A DNA stretch of 64,000 nucleotides, taken from positions 7,576,501-7,640,500 of the forward strand of contig JASJZC010000002.1 of NCBI GenBank assembly GCA_037178855.1, given 5' to 3'. How positions within the stretch are numbered: the first letter of the stretch is position 1; each line of letters starts with the position of its first letter. The position numbers and the translations under genes were made by a program. Of the stretch, positions 1-9,713 are shown in pieces. The stretch comes from Oscheius sp. JU75 (lineage: Eukaryota > Nematoda > Chromadorea > Rhabditida > Rhabditidae). Under the pieces are notes generated by a model. That model did no database searches and was not told where the DNA came from. It saw only the letters and a program-made list of their open reading frames with translations.

Positions 1-292
1 ATATACAAATAAATAGCCAAATTTATTAGCGTCTTCTCTCGTGCTCGAAGAAGACTTCTTCAACTGAACAGTATTTATTTGGAGCAGATTCCTTTTCTCC
101 AGAATGACCGTGTCCCTCTCTCGCCTACCGTACCTCGCGCGAACATTCGTTCGCTTAGGACTGATTCTTGTTCCTCGACGTTTCCTCATTTGTTTTTCCA
201 ATTTTCTAATCTCCCTTTCGCTTTAAAACTATCTATCTATTTTACCTGAGTAAACATATAAAAACACCTCTTCTCTTCATAATGTATTTAAA

Positions 293-1662
293 TTGTGTCA
301 CTCAAAAGACGCAAATTGGCGATCAGTCTTCGAGCAGTGCGAGGTTCATCCTCCAAAACATCCAAATTTGGATATACAAGAAGATCTTGAACGTACGAAA
401 ACTATTTCTCTTCTTCAAATTCGGAAAGATGACAAAGTCTTACCAGCTATGCCTGAAGCCGATAATCTGGGAGTGGTTCTTCTCCTACACCAGCTCCGAA
501 AAAGGATGAATCGAGAGTTTTGTACTTCTCTAGTTCAAGCACCCCATTTGTAGGCTGCTGTAAACAACTATCCCTCTCAAACAGTGCTTGCCCAACCGAA
601 ACCGTCTTCATTCGACGACGAGTCACCTATTCCTCGAGTAGACCATTCTAAAAGTTGTACAGTCTTTGTTTAGCTACCTCGATCTAGTAGTCCTGGAGTA
701 GTCGATGGGAATAAGTTCATCGTTTTGGCTGATATGGACGCTGTGGAAGACGGAGACTTGAGCATCAGGAAGGGACAGATCTTGGCCATTATAATGACTA
801 GGTGAGACAGAGATAGAGAGACAGAGTCAGTAAACCAAAAATCGAATTGTCTACTTTAGAGGTGACGGTTGGTGGAAAGCTTTGAACCAGTACGGAGAAG
901 AAGGAATGGTACCAAAGACCTACTTAACCCATGTCATGCCAGGAGAACTACGAGTATCCGATTCAAAGGGACCTACTGAGCAACGACGGGAGCCAACAGT
1001 TCAGAGAGAACTGAAGCCCCAACAACCTGCTAGACGAGCCGATGCTGAAGACAGACAGCTGAAAGCTGAACGCCGAGAGATTGAAGAGAAACGCAGAGAA
1101 CTGGATGAGATCAAGAGGAAGCTAGAGACTGACAAACAAAGTCAGCAAAGGGAAATTCTTCGCCAGCTGGAAGAGGAAAAGGAGAGGGTCAAGGAAGAAC
1201 ACATGCAGGTCCTGTTAGCTCAGAGGAAGGAACAGATCGAAGAGTCCAGCCGGTCAAGGCCGAGACAGCCACTGCCTCTGAAAGTCCCGGTCATCTGTCT
1301 GGGAGAAGCACTGAGATCGGACTCTCACTTAACCTACCAATGTCACTTGGCTCCCAGACTCGAATCTTGCCTTCTGGAACTTTGAGGATGGCAAGGTATG
1401 CCACCTAAAAACCGTTAGGAAACAGTTTTAGCTTCGAAAAAGAAGAGTCACAGTCTGTAGAATTGTTCGCCTAGTGCGATAGGATTCAAGGCCGAATGTG
1501 GAGTTCGGACTGATTCGAGTGGCTCTGTATGACCAGAGCAAGAAAACTGGGAGACAAATTGTGAGTTGAACCGTCCAACTGACTATTGGAACTCTTCAGG
1601 TCAGTAATATTCACATGATAAGAACCACAGTGAAGAATGGAACATGGAGCTTCGGAACAAAG
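293..1662 (+). CDS. Nephrocystin-1-like SH3 protein, 3'-truncated
   Basis: Nephrocystin-1 is a ciliary transition-zone adaptor. The clearest part is an SH3 domain split over 674-801 and 860-about 940 (KFIVLADMDAVEDGDLSIRK, then GDGWWKALNQYGEEGMVP). It is followed by a long charged coiled coil (RREIEEKRRELDEIKRKLE) to about 1250. Further short exons fit at 1358-1395 (SNLAFWNFEDGK), 1432-1446, 1483-1560 (FGLIRVALYDQSKKTGRQI) and 1600-1662 (VSNIHMIRTTVKNGTWSFG). These resemble the nephrocystin homology region that follows the coiled coil in NPHP1. The 1447-1482 intron is only 36 nt. Sequence at 293-535 and 554-628 is probably 5' coding, but I could not join it cleanly. The rest of the homology region is absent before the mariner at about 1977, so the gene looks truncated. 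Exon joins are inferred by eye and other SH3/coiled-coil proteins remain possible. Confidence 0.5.
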
Positions 1663-1742
1663 GTAAGTACCTCTCTCTCTCTGTCTCTCGGTTTCTGTTT
1701 TTGGTGTAAGGGTCGAAGAGAAAACGGACATCGAATAACCGA

Positions 1743-1955
1743 GTGAGCAACAGCATCAAGGACACCGTCAGAACCCGGTCAATCGGAGAGTCTTTTTCTG
1801 GTAGCCGACAGGAGCCGGTCGACTCATTCTCACTTGCTGCACAGTCATTTAGTGGTAGTCATCATGGTCCGGTCGACCCACCCCTTGGAGGTCCCTCATT
1901 CTCCAGTTGTCACCCAGCCCACTCTCTTCTACTGAGCAAACAAATCCGAAGTTGA
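1743..1955 (+). other. Short Ser/Pro-rich reading frame with internal repeat
   Basis: An open frame of about 70 residues begins with GTG (not ATG) and lies between the last recognisable nephrocystin-like exon and the mariner. It contains an imperfect internal repeat (SFSGSRQEPVD, SFSGSHHGPVD). It may be a remnant of a downstream exon of the truncated gene. No family is recognised. Confidence 0.2.
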
Positions 1956-1976
1956 CCGGCCAACCTGAGGAGGCAT

Positions 1977-3057
1977 CTACTTCAGGAAGACGGAATCGAA
2001 CTGTTGTCCTCCAATCTCGTTGTTGAGAGTCCGGAATAGATAATAGTCGGAAGGGGCAAGGTCCGGGCTATAAGGGGGATGGGGTAAAATTTCCCAACCC
2101 AGGTCGTGGATCTTGGAGCGAGTGAGTTTTGCAACATGGGGGCGCGCGTTGTCCATCTGTAGGATGACCTTCGACATCAGCGATCGTTTCTGACGAAGTG
2201 CAACGGCAACCTTCTCAAGTTGCTGGCTGTATATGGCAGCCGTAAGGGTAGTTCCAGCATCCAGCAGTTCCCAGTGCACCACTCCTTCGATATCCCAGAA
2301 AACACAGAGCATAATCTTCTTTTGATGGGTGTCAGGTTTCACATCAGGAATTGGTGTCTGCCCTGGACCCATCTATTGACGCTTCTTTGGAAGTTTACGT
2401 ACGTTACCCACTTCTCATCCCCCGTCACCAGGCGTGGTAAAAAGGATTTTCTCTCATACCTGGACAGGAGAGATGGGCGACGGACATGTGCTGCCAATTC
2501 TGGGTGTCACTGAGGTCATGCGGCAACCAAGTGCCCAGTTTTTTCATAAATCTTATTTGCTTCAAATGATGTTCCACTGCGGCATGACTGACAGACAGTG
2601 CCTCTGCTAGTTCACGGGTAGTCTGCCGATTGTTCTCATTCACGAGCTGCTGCAGCAGCGATTCATCAAAACTTCTTGGCCGACCTGACCTTGGCTCATC
2701 TTCGACGCTTTTGTCCCCAGACCGAAAGCGACGGAACCACGACTGGCATACCCTCGTAGACGTCGTCCCTTGGCCATAAACATCGTTGATATTAGCCGCC
2801 GTCTGGACTCCATTCGTACCTTTGAGGAACTCGTATAATATGACATGTCGCAGATGGTAGGGTGGCAGGTCATCAATAGTCCGGATCAAAACGAACAGAG
2901 AATAGAGAATAAGAAGAAGGGAAGTGGTGTCTTGCATGGTGGTGGTAGAGGACTGAGTGAGCTACACGAGGTGCTATATCAATAGCTCGGACGTTGTCGT
3001 ACACAAGACAAAGGACATGTTTACAAAAAACGATAAGACTTTGTTGCCAACCCAATA
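1977..3057 (-). mobile_element. Mariner-family DNA transposon, defective copy
   Basis: The minus strand encodes a mariner transposase in pieces. The N-terminal helix-turn-helix part is at 2425-2937 (CQSWFRRFRSGD, EDEPRSGRP) and the catalytic C-terminal part at 1977-2372 (ILQMDNARPHVAK, HPPYSPDLAPSDYYLF), matching the DD34D signature. The first catalytic Asp is seen near 2425 in another frame (VTGDEKW). Frame breaks separate the parts, and the C-terminus ends early after QQFDSVFLK, so the copy is inactive. The 5' end near 3057 reads ATTGGGTTGGCAACAAAG on the minus strand, which looks like the terminal inverted repeat of mariner elements preceded by TA. The other terminus was not found. It sits between the truncated nephrocystin-like gene and the 3' end of the bHLH-PAS gene. 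Confidence 0.9.
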
Positions 3058-3082
3058 TACCGGGAACAATTTTACTTGTATC

Positions 3083-4629
3083 CTATATCTCGCGTATTGA
3101 TGTAACAGTATGTGTGAATATAAAGCTGTCAATAATGCTGCTGGTGGCTGGTGGATGGACCGGCGATTCAGAATTGGTTGGAAATGGCAGCGGTAGCTGA
3201 AGCTTGATTCGGATGCTGCTTCCTGAAATGCTCTGATTGGAAAGAGAGACAGGATGCAAAGAGACAGTACCCATAGTAAGTAACGATAATCTTGATCGTA
3301 TCCCCAGTGTTGCCCATAGTGCGGCGATAGAGGAAGTATAAGGTGACATAGGCGTAGCTGCCATCTTCACGAATAAGTCGGACACAAAGGGTTTCCATCT
3401 CGTAGTCCTTGTGATCCCGAGCTTGAAACAATAGGATGTATTAGCGGGAAAATCGTCTTACCATTGATATGAGCGACACGGACATGATGTCCATCTTCTG
3501 GATGGACCATCAGGTACAAGGACTTCTTGGCATAGGCCATCCACGGCTTTCCTAGAAAGGGTTCCATGCCAGAGACGTGGATGAGTTTCAGGTCCATCGT
3601 GGTGTAAAAAATACACTGGAAGCTGTGAAGTTGCATCTGAAGTTATGCCTCTTTGTTTCTCGGACACTGTCTCTCTCTGGCACTCACGTCGGGGTACCCG
3701 TTTCTGTCCAGAACAGTTCCACTAGCCAAGAGTGAGACTCCCTGAGGTCCCCTCGCGGTGAAGATCTGAACTACTGCCATCTTGTACCTCTGACCATTTT
3801 CCTCGTGCGAGAAGCCGACAGTCCTCTTGCTCTTTTTGGCCTCGAAGCGGAGAGTGAGGAGACTTGTACTTTCGGCTGCCCTATTGCGAAATGCAATTTA
3901 TGCCAATATACTGCCTACGTGGCACCGCTCACCAAAATTTCGATGAGTCTTTTGTCCATTGGATGGATAATGTCGAAGATAGATTGACAGAAGAGTTGGC
4001 ACTATAAATTATAGTGGGAACAGGTCTTTGGCCAACCTGAGAATATCCAAAAGTGGTCGAGATGTTTTCTGTAGCGTAGACAACATTAGCACTGCCGTCG
4101 AGGATCAGGATGAAATGGTCCATTGCCTGAAACTGACATTTTTAAGGCTTATTGAAGCTGTTACCTGTAGGACGGTACTGCTAGGCAATGTCGGCTCACA
4201 ACTTTTAGGAGGCCAGGGAAGCTGACGCAGGTAGAGATAGCCCTTGACTGCCTTCACGACTGTTTCGCGGTTCTTGAAAAGGATGGTCAAGAGGACAGAG
4301 AGAGAGGGTTACACAGACGGACAGTAGAGAACACTTAAAGCTAGGTTACAGTAATTGCAGTGACTCTTAATTGTATGCATTTGATCGAGTTTGAAATTCA
4401 CAAAAGTTATGCAATAACTTAAAAGGAAGACAATTAGACCTGTAGCCAATTCAAAGACAGAGACAGAGACATGTGCAAAGCTCGCCATATTTGACTTGAC
4501 AGCTGCCGAAACAGGCAGTAGGTCTCGCATCTGATCTATGAGAGCATTCATGACTTTTTTGTCCTCCACAGACTCTTCTTCATCATTAGAAGCACCCTTG
4601 GGAGGACCCCCAGCAGCACGACGAGACAT
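3083..4629 (-). CDS. bHLH-PAS transcription factor, NPAS4/Dysfusion (CKY-1)-like
   Basis: Predicted nuclear transcription factor that would dimerise through HLH and PAS domains. Exon 1 (from 4629) begins MSRRAAGG and contains a helix-loop-helix (NALIDQMRDLLPV). Helix 2 continues in the next exon (NRETVVKAVKGYLYLRQL). PAS-A follows (AMDHFILILDGSANVVYATE, then QSIFDIIHPMDKRLIEIL around 3955-4010), then a linker around 3690-3850. PAS-B spans about 3290-3640 (LYLMVHPEDGHHVRVAH, METLCVRLIREDGSYAYVTL). The last exon reads to TAG at 3083. The order and the short 'DIIHP' and 'RLIREDG' motifs resemble NPAS4 and insect Dysfusion, represented in C. elegans by cky-1; CLOCK-type is an alternative. The region expected to be basic is acidic (NDEEESVEDKK). 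The stop lies about 26 bp from the mariner end. Confidence 0.65.
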
Positions 4630-4863
4630 TGTAGACGAGAGTCGCTAGACGAATGAAGAGGAGATGGCGGTGACAGCCCCTTCATCATTATTCATAAGAT
4701 TCAGTGATAGACTGATACGTGGAACTATCTCCTCGTAAAAGGACTATTAGGGAGTTAATTAAGTGGCCGTGAAACAGAGAGACAGTGAGTCAGAGAGACA
4801 AAAAGACAGAGAATCTCTCGGAAAATACGTCCTCAAAACTTTTATTCTCAGAGCTGTCACGGA

Positions 4864-5044
4864 TTACTGACACCAGTTCTTGCTCTCCTTACACTGGACC
4901 TCGATGACAGCACTCAACTTCTTGGAGAAATCTTGATCGTCCAGAAGAATGCTCTTCTTGAACAGTCTTCTGGCTCTAACTTCCTCGGCAAGAGCAAATT
5001 CGAAGGCGGCTTCGTCCTTGAAGTCGGGTCGGATAGAGGCGATT
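4864..5044 (-). CDS. Orphan 3' terminal exon, unidentified protein
   Basis: On the minus strand a clean open exon encodes about 58 residues (RPDFKDEAAFEFALAEEV, KKSILLDDQDFSKKLSAV) and ends with TAA at 4864. An AATAAA poly(A) signal follows on the minus strand at 4841-4846. A plausible splice acceptor (AAAAATTAG) sits exactly at the outer end of inverted-repeat arm 1. The upstream exons would have to lie inside the heat-shock arm, where none is visible, so the gene looks broken or severed by the rearrangement. I do not recognise the family. Confidence 0.45.
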
Positions 5045-5215
5045 ATCCTAATTTTTGGTAGGCCTTATCCACTGGAAGAAGGCATACTCTATTTAGTTTT
5101 TTTTTTAAGTTGTAGTCCCTATGAACTCTCGCGGTGCCTGTCCCCCAAGACAAGGATTTCGAGATTATTACATTTATTTACAACCAATTACAAACATAAA
5201 GTGTTCAAAAATGGA

Positions 5216-5673
5216 TTATTTGAACTGGATGGGAATGTTTCGTCCGCCATTGGCCGAGTTCTTCGGAGCCTCGATGGTCAGCTGACCCTTATCACTGAGG
5301 TTGGAGCGAACAGCCTGGAGATCGACGTCCTCGGGAAGGGTCCACTTGCGAACGAACGATCTAAATTCCTTGGTTACTGTCGAAAAATCAGTATTTGTTA
5401 CCTCTTCATGTAGTTGTCCTGATCCTTTCTCTCATGGCTGGCCTCAATGGTCAGAACTCTGCCATCCAGATTGACCTTGAGTTCTTCTGGCTTGAACTGA
5501 GAGACATCAAGAGCGACTCCGAACTTGTTGTCATCGTTGACGACCTCTTGAGAAGTCTCTCCCAGCTGAAGATTGTCGCCGGAGTTGAGCCAATAGGGAG
5601 CAATGCCCCTTTCGAGGCGCTCCATGTCGCGAAACAGGGTTTCGAAGAGGTTGGGACGATAGATGAGAGACAT
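5216..5673 (-). CDS. Small heat-shock protein A (HSP-16/HSP20 family), copy 1
   Basis: ATP-independent holdase chaperone with an alpha-crystallin domain. Two exons separated by a 41 nt intron give 138 residues. Exon 1 starts [20 protein letters not shown] and carries the first half of the alpha-crystallin domain ([33 protein letters not shown]). Exon 2 begins [14 protein letters not shown], the conserved beta8 region, and ends with a C-terminal I-P-I motif (NIPIQFK) that normally docks between dimers. An intron at this place in the crystallin domain is typical of nematode hsp-16 genes. It is transcribed divergently from sHSP B over a 181 bp promoter holding two heat-shock elements. Copy 2 at 9714-10171 appears identical. 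Confidence 0.95.
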
Positions 5674-5854
5674 TTTGTGGTTGGTGACTCCATCAGCCAG
5701 CCTCCTCTTATATAGCCCTAGCGGGGAACTTTCTCGAAACTTCTGGTCATCCTCATTTCCCAAGCCCCCCTTCGCGTATATTCTGGAACCTTCGCGCCGC
5801 GCCCGATAAAAGCCCGCCGCTGGGGGAGAGAGGACAACTCGCAACACAACAACA
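5674..5854. promoter_or_regulatory. Bidirectional heat-shock promoter, arm 1
   Basis: The 181 bp between the divergent start codons contains two perfect HSF-type heat-shock elements: TTCTCGAAACTTC at 5731-5743 and TTCTGGAACCTTC at 5781-5793. Each gene has its own TATA-like box: TATATAA on the minus strand at about 5709-5715 for gene A, and GATAAAAG near 5803-5810 for gene B. Confidence 0.9.
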
Positions 5855-6455
5855 ATGTCTCTGGTCTTTCACTACCCTCGCCACCAAAACTCGCTCTTCT
5901 TCGACTCTTTCCGACCCCTGATGCTCTCCAATCTCTTCTCTGACTCTCTCTGTGACTCTCAAGAGGAGCAGGAGGTGATCAACGCTGATGAGAAGTTCCA
6001 AGTCAGTCTCAACATCGCTAACTTCCGGCCAGAAGAGCTCAAAATAAATCTGGATGGTCGACTGCTAACTGTGGAAGGAGAACACAAAAGTGAGGACGAG
6101 AATGGATCTGTTCAGAGGTGAGTTTTTAAAAAATTTTTATCGTTTGACTGCCTGTGAACAGAGGGAAATAGAGACGGAGAGATAGAGAGACAAGAATGCA
6201 GAGTGACAGAGAGACAAAGAAACAGAGACAGAAAGACAGAGATACAGAGAGACGTAGAAGACAGTGGGCTCACAATTAGAACTCTTTTTTTCACGTTAAT
6301 GTTTCAGATCCTTTGTCCGCAAATGGCTCCTTCCCAAAGAGTCTGACCTCTCGGCTGTTCGTTCCCAAATCAACGACCATGGTCTTCTCACCATCGAAGC
6401 CCCGAAACAAGAGCCTACTGGAACCAGAACGATTGAAATCCATAAGTCAAACTGA
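5855..6455 (+). CDS. Small heat-shock protein B (HSP-16/HSP20 family), copy 1
   Basis: Second member of the divergent pair, 136 residues in two exons (5855-6117 and 6308-6455). The N-terminus is MSLVFHYPRHQNSLFFDSF. The crystallin domain reads FQVSLNIANFRPEELKINLD and GRLLTVEGEHK. Exon 2 begins SFVRKWLLPKESDLSAVRSQ and ends with an I-E-I motif (RTIEIHKSN). The intron is 190 nt and is filled with GAGACAGA-type purine repeats. An AATAAA signal at 6464-6469 directly follows the stop. Only 22 bp separate this stop from the stop of the convergent wars-1 gene. Copy 2 is at 8933-9532. Confidence 0.95.
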
Positions 6456-6477
6456 TTATTAACAATAAAGCTTCATT

Positions 6478-8285
6478 CTAATAAGTGAACTTCAATGGGC
6501 GAACTTTTGTGAAATCTGCCAGGATCTCGTCAGTGACCAGTTTTCTCCTCTCTTGCATCTCGAGAATCACCCGAGTGACTTCCTCGATAGCCTTCTTTTT
6601 CAGCTCGCCGCTCAGCATTTCTCCTTTAGTATAGGCCTAGAATAGTGTCAGTGAAAACCTTTAAGCGGGGTACCTCTCGAATTCTCTCGAGCTCCTCGTC
6701 ATCTTCTAGGAAAAATCTCAAGAACTGGAAACTGATGTCCAAATCGCAATCTCCACCCTTCTCACGGTGTTCCTCCAACGTGGGCTTGCCTCCAGAGTAG
6801 GCGTAGCTGTTGATCTGGAATCATGTAGCCCTAACTATTTTGAATAGGCGCGCAAAATTTTGTAACAGAGGCGGAGACAGTTAAGCCGAGGATTCATCGA
6901 ACGTTCCCGAGTTGGAGAGGCCTTGTCAGAAGCAAAGAGTGACTAAACAGAGCTCGTTTTTAGTGGCTGTCTTGTTTGTGTCTTCCGTATTTTCGCCACA
7001 ATCACAGCGTCCACAATCGTTAGGTCATGTCGTTTGGTCAAAGCCACAATGATGCTGGTATGAAAAATACCCCACCTTATTCTTGATTTGAGTCGGCGTG
7101 TCGTCCAGATAGATACAACTTTGCGGATCACTAGCAGCCATTTTGGTTTGAGCTCCTTGCAGAGCCGGTAAGAAAGTATTGAAGATCAACGAAGGTTTCG
7201 GATATTTCAGCCTCGGAGCAACATCTCTAGTCATTCGGAAGTATGGATCCTATTAAAGTGTTTGCATGTTACGTTTCAATGTACCTGATCAATTGCACAC
7301 GGAATTAGACAAGGAATATCCTTGCGTCCGTTGAATATGTGCGGGAAGGAGGAGGAAAAGCATGGAGCTGCTTCAATGGCCGGGAAGGCAGCCTTTCCCA
7401 TACTGTCTTCCGGTGTGAAGCCAAAAATTGACTTTGCTTGATTCGTGTTCACACATTTCCAGATTCGTAAGATGTTTTCGTAGAAGGGAGGGCTAAACTC
7501 TCTGAATAAGCGATGAGGCCGGTAACTATGTGAGCGCCTGGGGACAGAGGGCAAAATAACCTAAAACTGACCACATGTAGTTGAGATTCGTGAACATGAA
7601 AGTCTTTTCGGGATCAAAGCCCACAGCGATGATGTCCTTCATGTTCTCGGCCGCCATCGACTTGGCCTCCTCGATTTTCAGATCCTTCCAGAGGAACTTC
7701 TCGTCGTCGGTCATCTACATAGAAAATGCATTTATGTCTCAACTTTGTCAGGTATGATAAACATATTTCAAGTCCTTTCTGGTTTGCAAGACCATGTTAA
7801 GACATGTCTACAGGTAGAACAGGTTCCGTCAATCTTACCTGAATGATAAGAGGAACATTAAAGACGTCTTGAAGATACTTGGTGAACATGAAGGGCACCA
7901 AGTGGCCGAGATGCAAACTTCCAGAAGAGGCCCCACGACCGTTGTACAAGAAGAACGGCTTTCCCTGTTCCTTTCTGTCTAGAATTGTTGACAGGTCTCT
8001 GAAAAAGACCTTTTCCAGGAAAAATTGGCAAAAACCTATGAGAGAAGACCATCCCTCTCTTCAGCATGGGATGAGCCTTGTGTCCCGTCACCTTCTCAAA
8101 GCGCTCGATCAAATCTTCTCCCAGCTTCCGACAGCCGAATCGCTCTGTAAAACTCTGTTTTGAAGAAGACGAACAGGAATATCACTTATGAGCTTGTCAT
8201 AGTCGACTCCTTTGGCCGAGCTGGCGGTGACATCCCACGGCGTGACGAGATCGTCCGTCTCCTCAATCTCATTTGGCGGTGACAT
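6478..8285 (-). CDS. wars-1: Cytoplasmic tryptophanyl-tRNA synthetase
   Basis: Class I aminoacyl-tRNA synthetase that charges tRNA-Trp with tryptophan in the cytoplasm. Exons from 8285 down read [19 protein letters not shown] with the eukaryotic core motif [12 protein letters not shown], then [20 protein letters not shown] and the HIGH-like motif ([12 protein letters not shown]). These are followed by [37 protein letters not shown] and [19 protein letters not shown]. The KMSKS-type loop is TKMAASDP (human cytosolic enzyme: KMSAS). The final exons are [20 protein letters not shown] and [20 protein letters not shown], ending TY-stop at 6478. No N-terminal WHEP domain is seen before the core. 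Introns are mostly short (for example 37 nt). The last exons, up to 6712, lie within inverted-repeat arm 1 and are duplicated at 8678-8910. Confidence 0.95.
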
Positions 8286-8544
8286 CTCTATTTCTAAAGA
8301 AGTTTAAATAGACAAAAAGGTGGGATTAGAGGAAGTGAAATGGAGTTGGAGTGAGATAGAGACTGGTCTAACCGATAAGGTGCAGTCAGAAAGGGCAAAC
8401 ATCAGTGTGACGCAATATGAGTGAGGGGGAAGTCTTTCAGAGCTTTGGGCTAGAGAATACAGACTATCCCTGTGTTACAGAGATACAGAGAGACAGGGAG
8501 ACAGAGAGACATAGATACACATACAGAAAAAGAGAGAGAGAGAG

Positions 8545-8602
8545 AAGACAGTGGGCCCACAATTAGAACTCTTTTTTCACGTTAATGTTTCAGATCCTTT
8601 GT
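8545..8602 (+). repeat. Third, partial copy of the sHSP-B intron/exon-2 junction
   Basis: About 58 bp match 6255-6313 in the same orientation: the end of the sHSP-B intron, its acceptor (ATGTTTCAG) and the first codons of exon 2 (ATCCTTTGTCCG). A few substitutions are present. It is followed at about 8624-8665 by sequence similar to the reverse complement of a wars-1 intron (about 7010-7050), and then by arm 2. It marks the mosaic inner breakpoint of the inverted duplication. Confidence 0.75.
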
Positions 8603-8677
8603 CCGAGAAAGATAACGTTTGTGAAGGTTGTGGCCGTTGTGGCTTTGACTAAACGATATGACCTAACATTTGTTCTT

Positions 8678-8910
8678 CCTAGAAGATGACGAGGAGCTCG
8701 AGAGAATTCGAGAGGTACCCCGCTTAAAGGTTTTCACTGACACTATTCTAGGCCTATACTAAAGGAGAAATGCTGAGCGGCGAGCTGAAAAAGAAGGCTA
8801 TCGAGGAAGTCACTCGGGTGATTCTCGAGATGCAAGAGAGGAGAAAACTGGTCACTGACGAGATCCTGGCAGATTTCACAAAAGTTCGCCCATTGAAGTT
8901 CACTTATTAG
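8678..8910 (+). pseudogene. Orphan duplicate of the last wars-1 exons
   Basis: An inverted copy of the end of the synthetase gene. It holds the last codons of the penultimate exon ([11 protein letters not shown]), the 37 nt intron and the whole terminal exon ([20 protein letters not shown] to the TAG at 8910). It lacks every upstream exon, so it cannot encode a synthetase. It was carried along with the heat-shock module when that was duplicated. Confidence 0.9.
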
Positions 8911-8932
8911 AATGAAGCTTTATTGTTAATAA

Positions 8933-9532
8933 TCAGTTTGACTTATGGATTTCAATCGTTCTGGTTCCAGTAGGCTCTTGTTTCGGGGCTTCGATGGTGA
9001 GAAGACCATGGTCGTTGATTTGGGAACGAACAGCCGAGAGGTCAGACTCTTTGGGAAGGAGCCATTTGCGGACAAAGGATCTGAAACATTAACGTGAAAA
9101 AAAGAGTTCTAATTGTGAGCCCACTGTCTTCTACGTCTCTCTGTATCTCTGTCTTTCTGTCTCTGTTTCTTTGTCTCTCTGTCACTCTGCATTCTTGTCT
9201 CTCTATCTCTCCGTCTCTATTTCCCTCTGTTCACAGGCAGTCAAACGATAAAAATTTTTAAAAACTCACCTCTGAACAGATCCATTCTCGTCCTCACTTT
9301 TGTGTTCTCCTTCCACAGTTAGCAGTCGACCATCCAGATTTATTTTGAGCTCTTCTGGCCGGAAGTTAGCGATGTTGAGACTGACTTGGAACTTCTCATC
9401 AGCGTTGATCACCTCCTGCTCCTCTTGAGAGTCACAGAGAGAGTCAGAGAAGAGATTGGAGAGCATCAGGGGTCGGAAAGAGTCGAAGAAGAGCGAGTTT
9501 TGGTGGCGAGGGTAGTGAAAGACCAGAGACAT
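8933..9532 (-). CDS. Small heat-shock protein B, copy 2
   Basis: Mirror copy of the gene at 5855-6455, encoding the same 136-residue alpha-crystallin chaperone (MSLVFHYPRHQN start, I-E-I C-terminal motif). The only difference seen is one A fewer in an intronic A-run. It is transcribed divergently from copy 2 of sHSP A over the duplicated promoter, and its 3' end faces the orphan wars-1 exon. Confidence 0.95.
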
Positions 9533-9713
9533 TGTTGTTGTGTTGCGAGTTGTCCTCTCTCCCCCAGCGGCGGGCTTTTATCGGGCGCGGCGCGAAGGTT
9601 CCAGAATATACGCGAAGGGGGGCTTGGGAAATGAGGATGACCAGAAGTTTCGAGAAAGTTCCCCGCTAGGGCTATATAAGAGGAGGCTGGCTGATGGAGT
9701 CACCAACCACAAA
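9533..9713. promoter_or_regulatory. Bidirectional heat-shock promoter, arm 2
   Basis: Exact mirror of the arm 1 promoter. Heat-shock elements lie at 9594-9606 and 9644-9656, with TATATAA at about 9672-9678 for the plus-strand gene and the GATAAAAG box on the minus strand near 9577-9584. Confidence 0.9.

Larger units (their letters stand above)
5045..6712 (+). repeat. Inverted repeat arm 1 (heat-shock gene module)
   Basis: This segment is repeated in inverted orientation at 8676-10342. Positions pair so that coordinates sum to 15387 (15388 beyond one 1-base length difference in an A-run near 6130). All stretches compared by eye were identical apart from that indel. It contains two complete divergent small heat-shock genes, their common promoter, and the last coding part of the tryptophanyl-tRNA synthetase gene. 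Confidence 0.95.

Noticed and set aside
1296-1360. Apparent frameshift in the nephrocystin-like gene between two homologous reading frames
   Set aside because: A 61 nt GT-AG intron (1297-1357) joins the frames correctly, so no lesion is required.
5398-5847. Long extended N-terminus for sHSP A reading into the promoter
   Set aside because: It crosses the TATA box and heat-shock elements; the start MSLIYRPN matches the family and the paired gene's MSLVFHYP.
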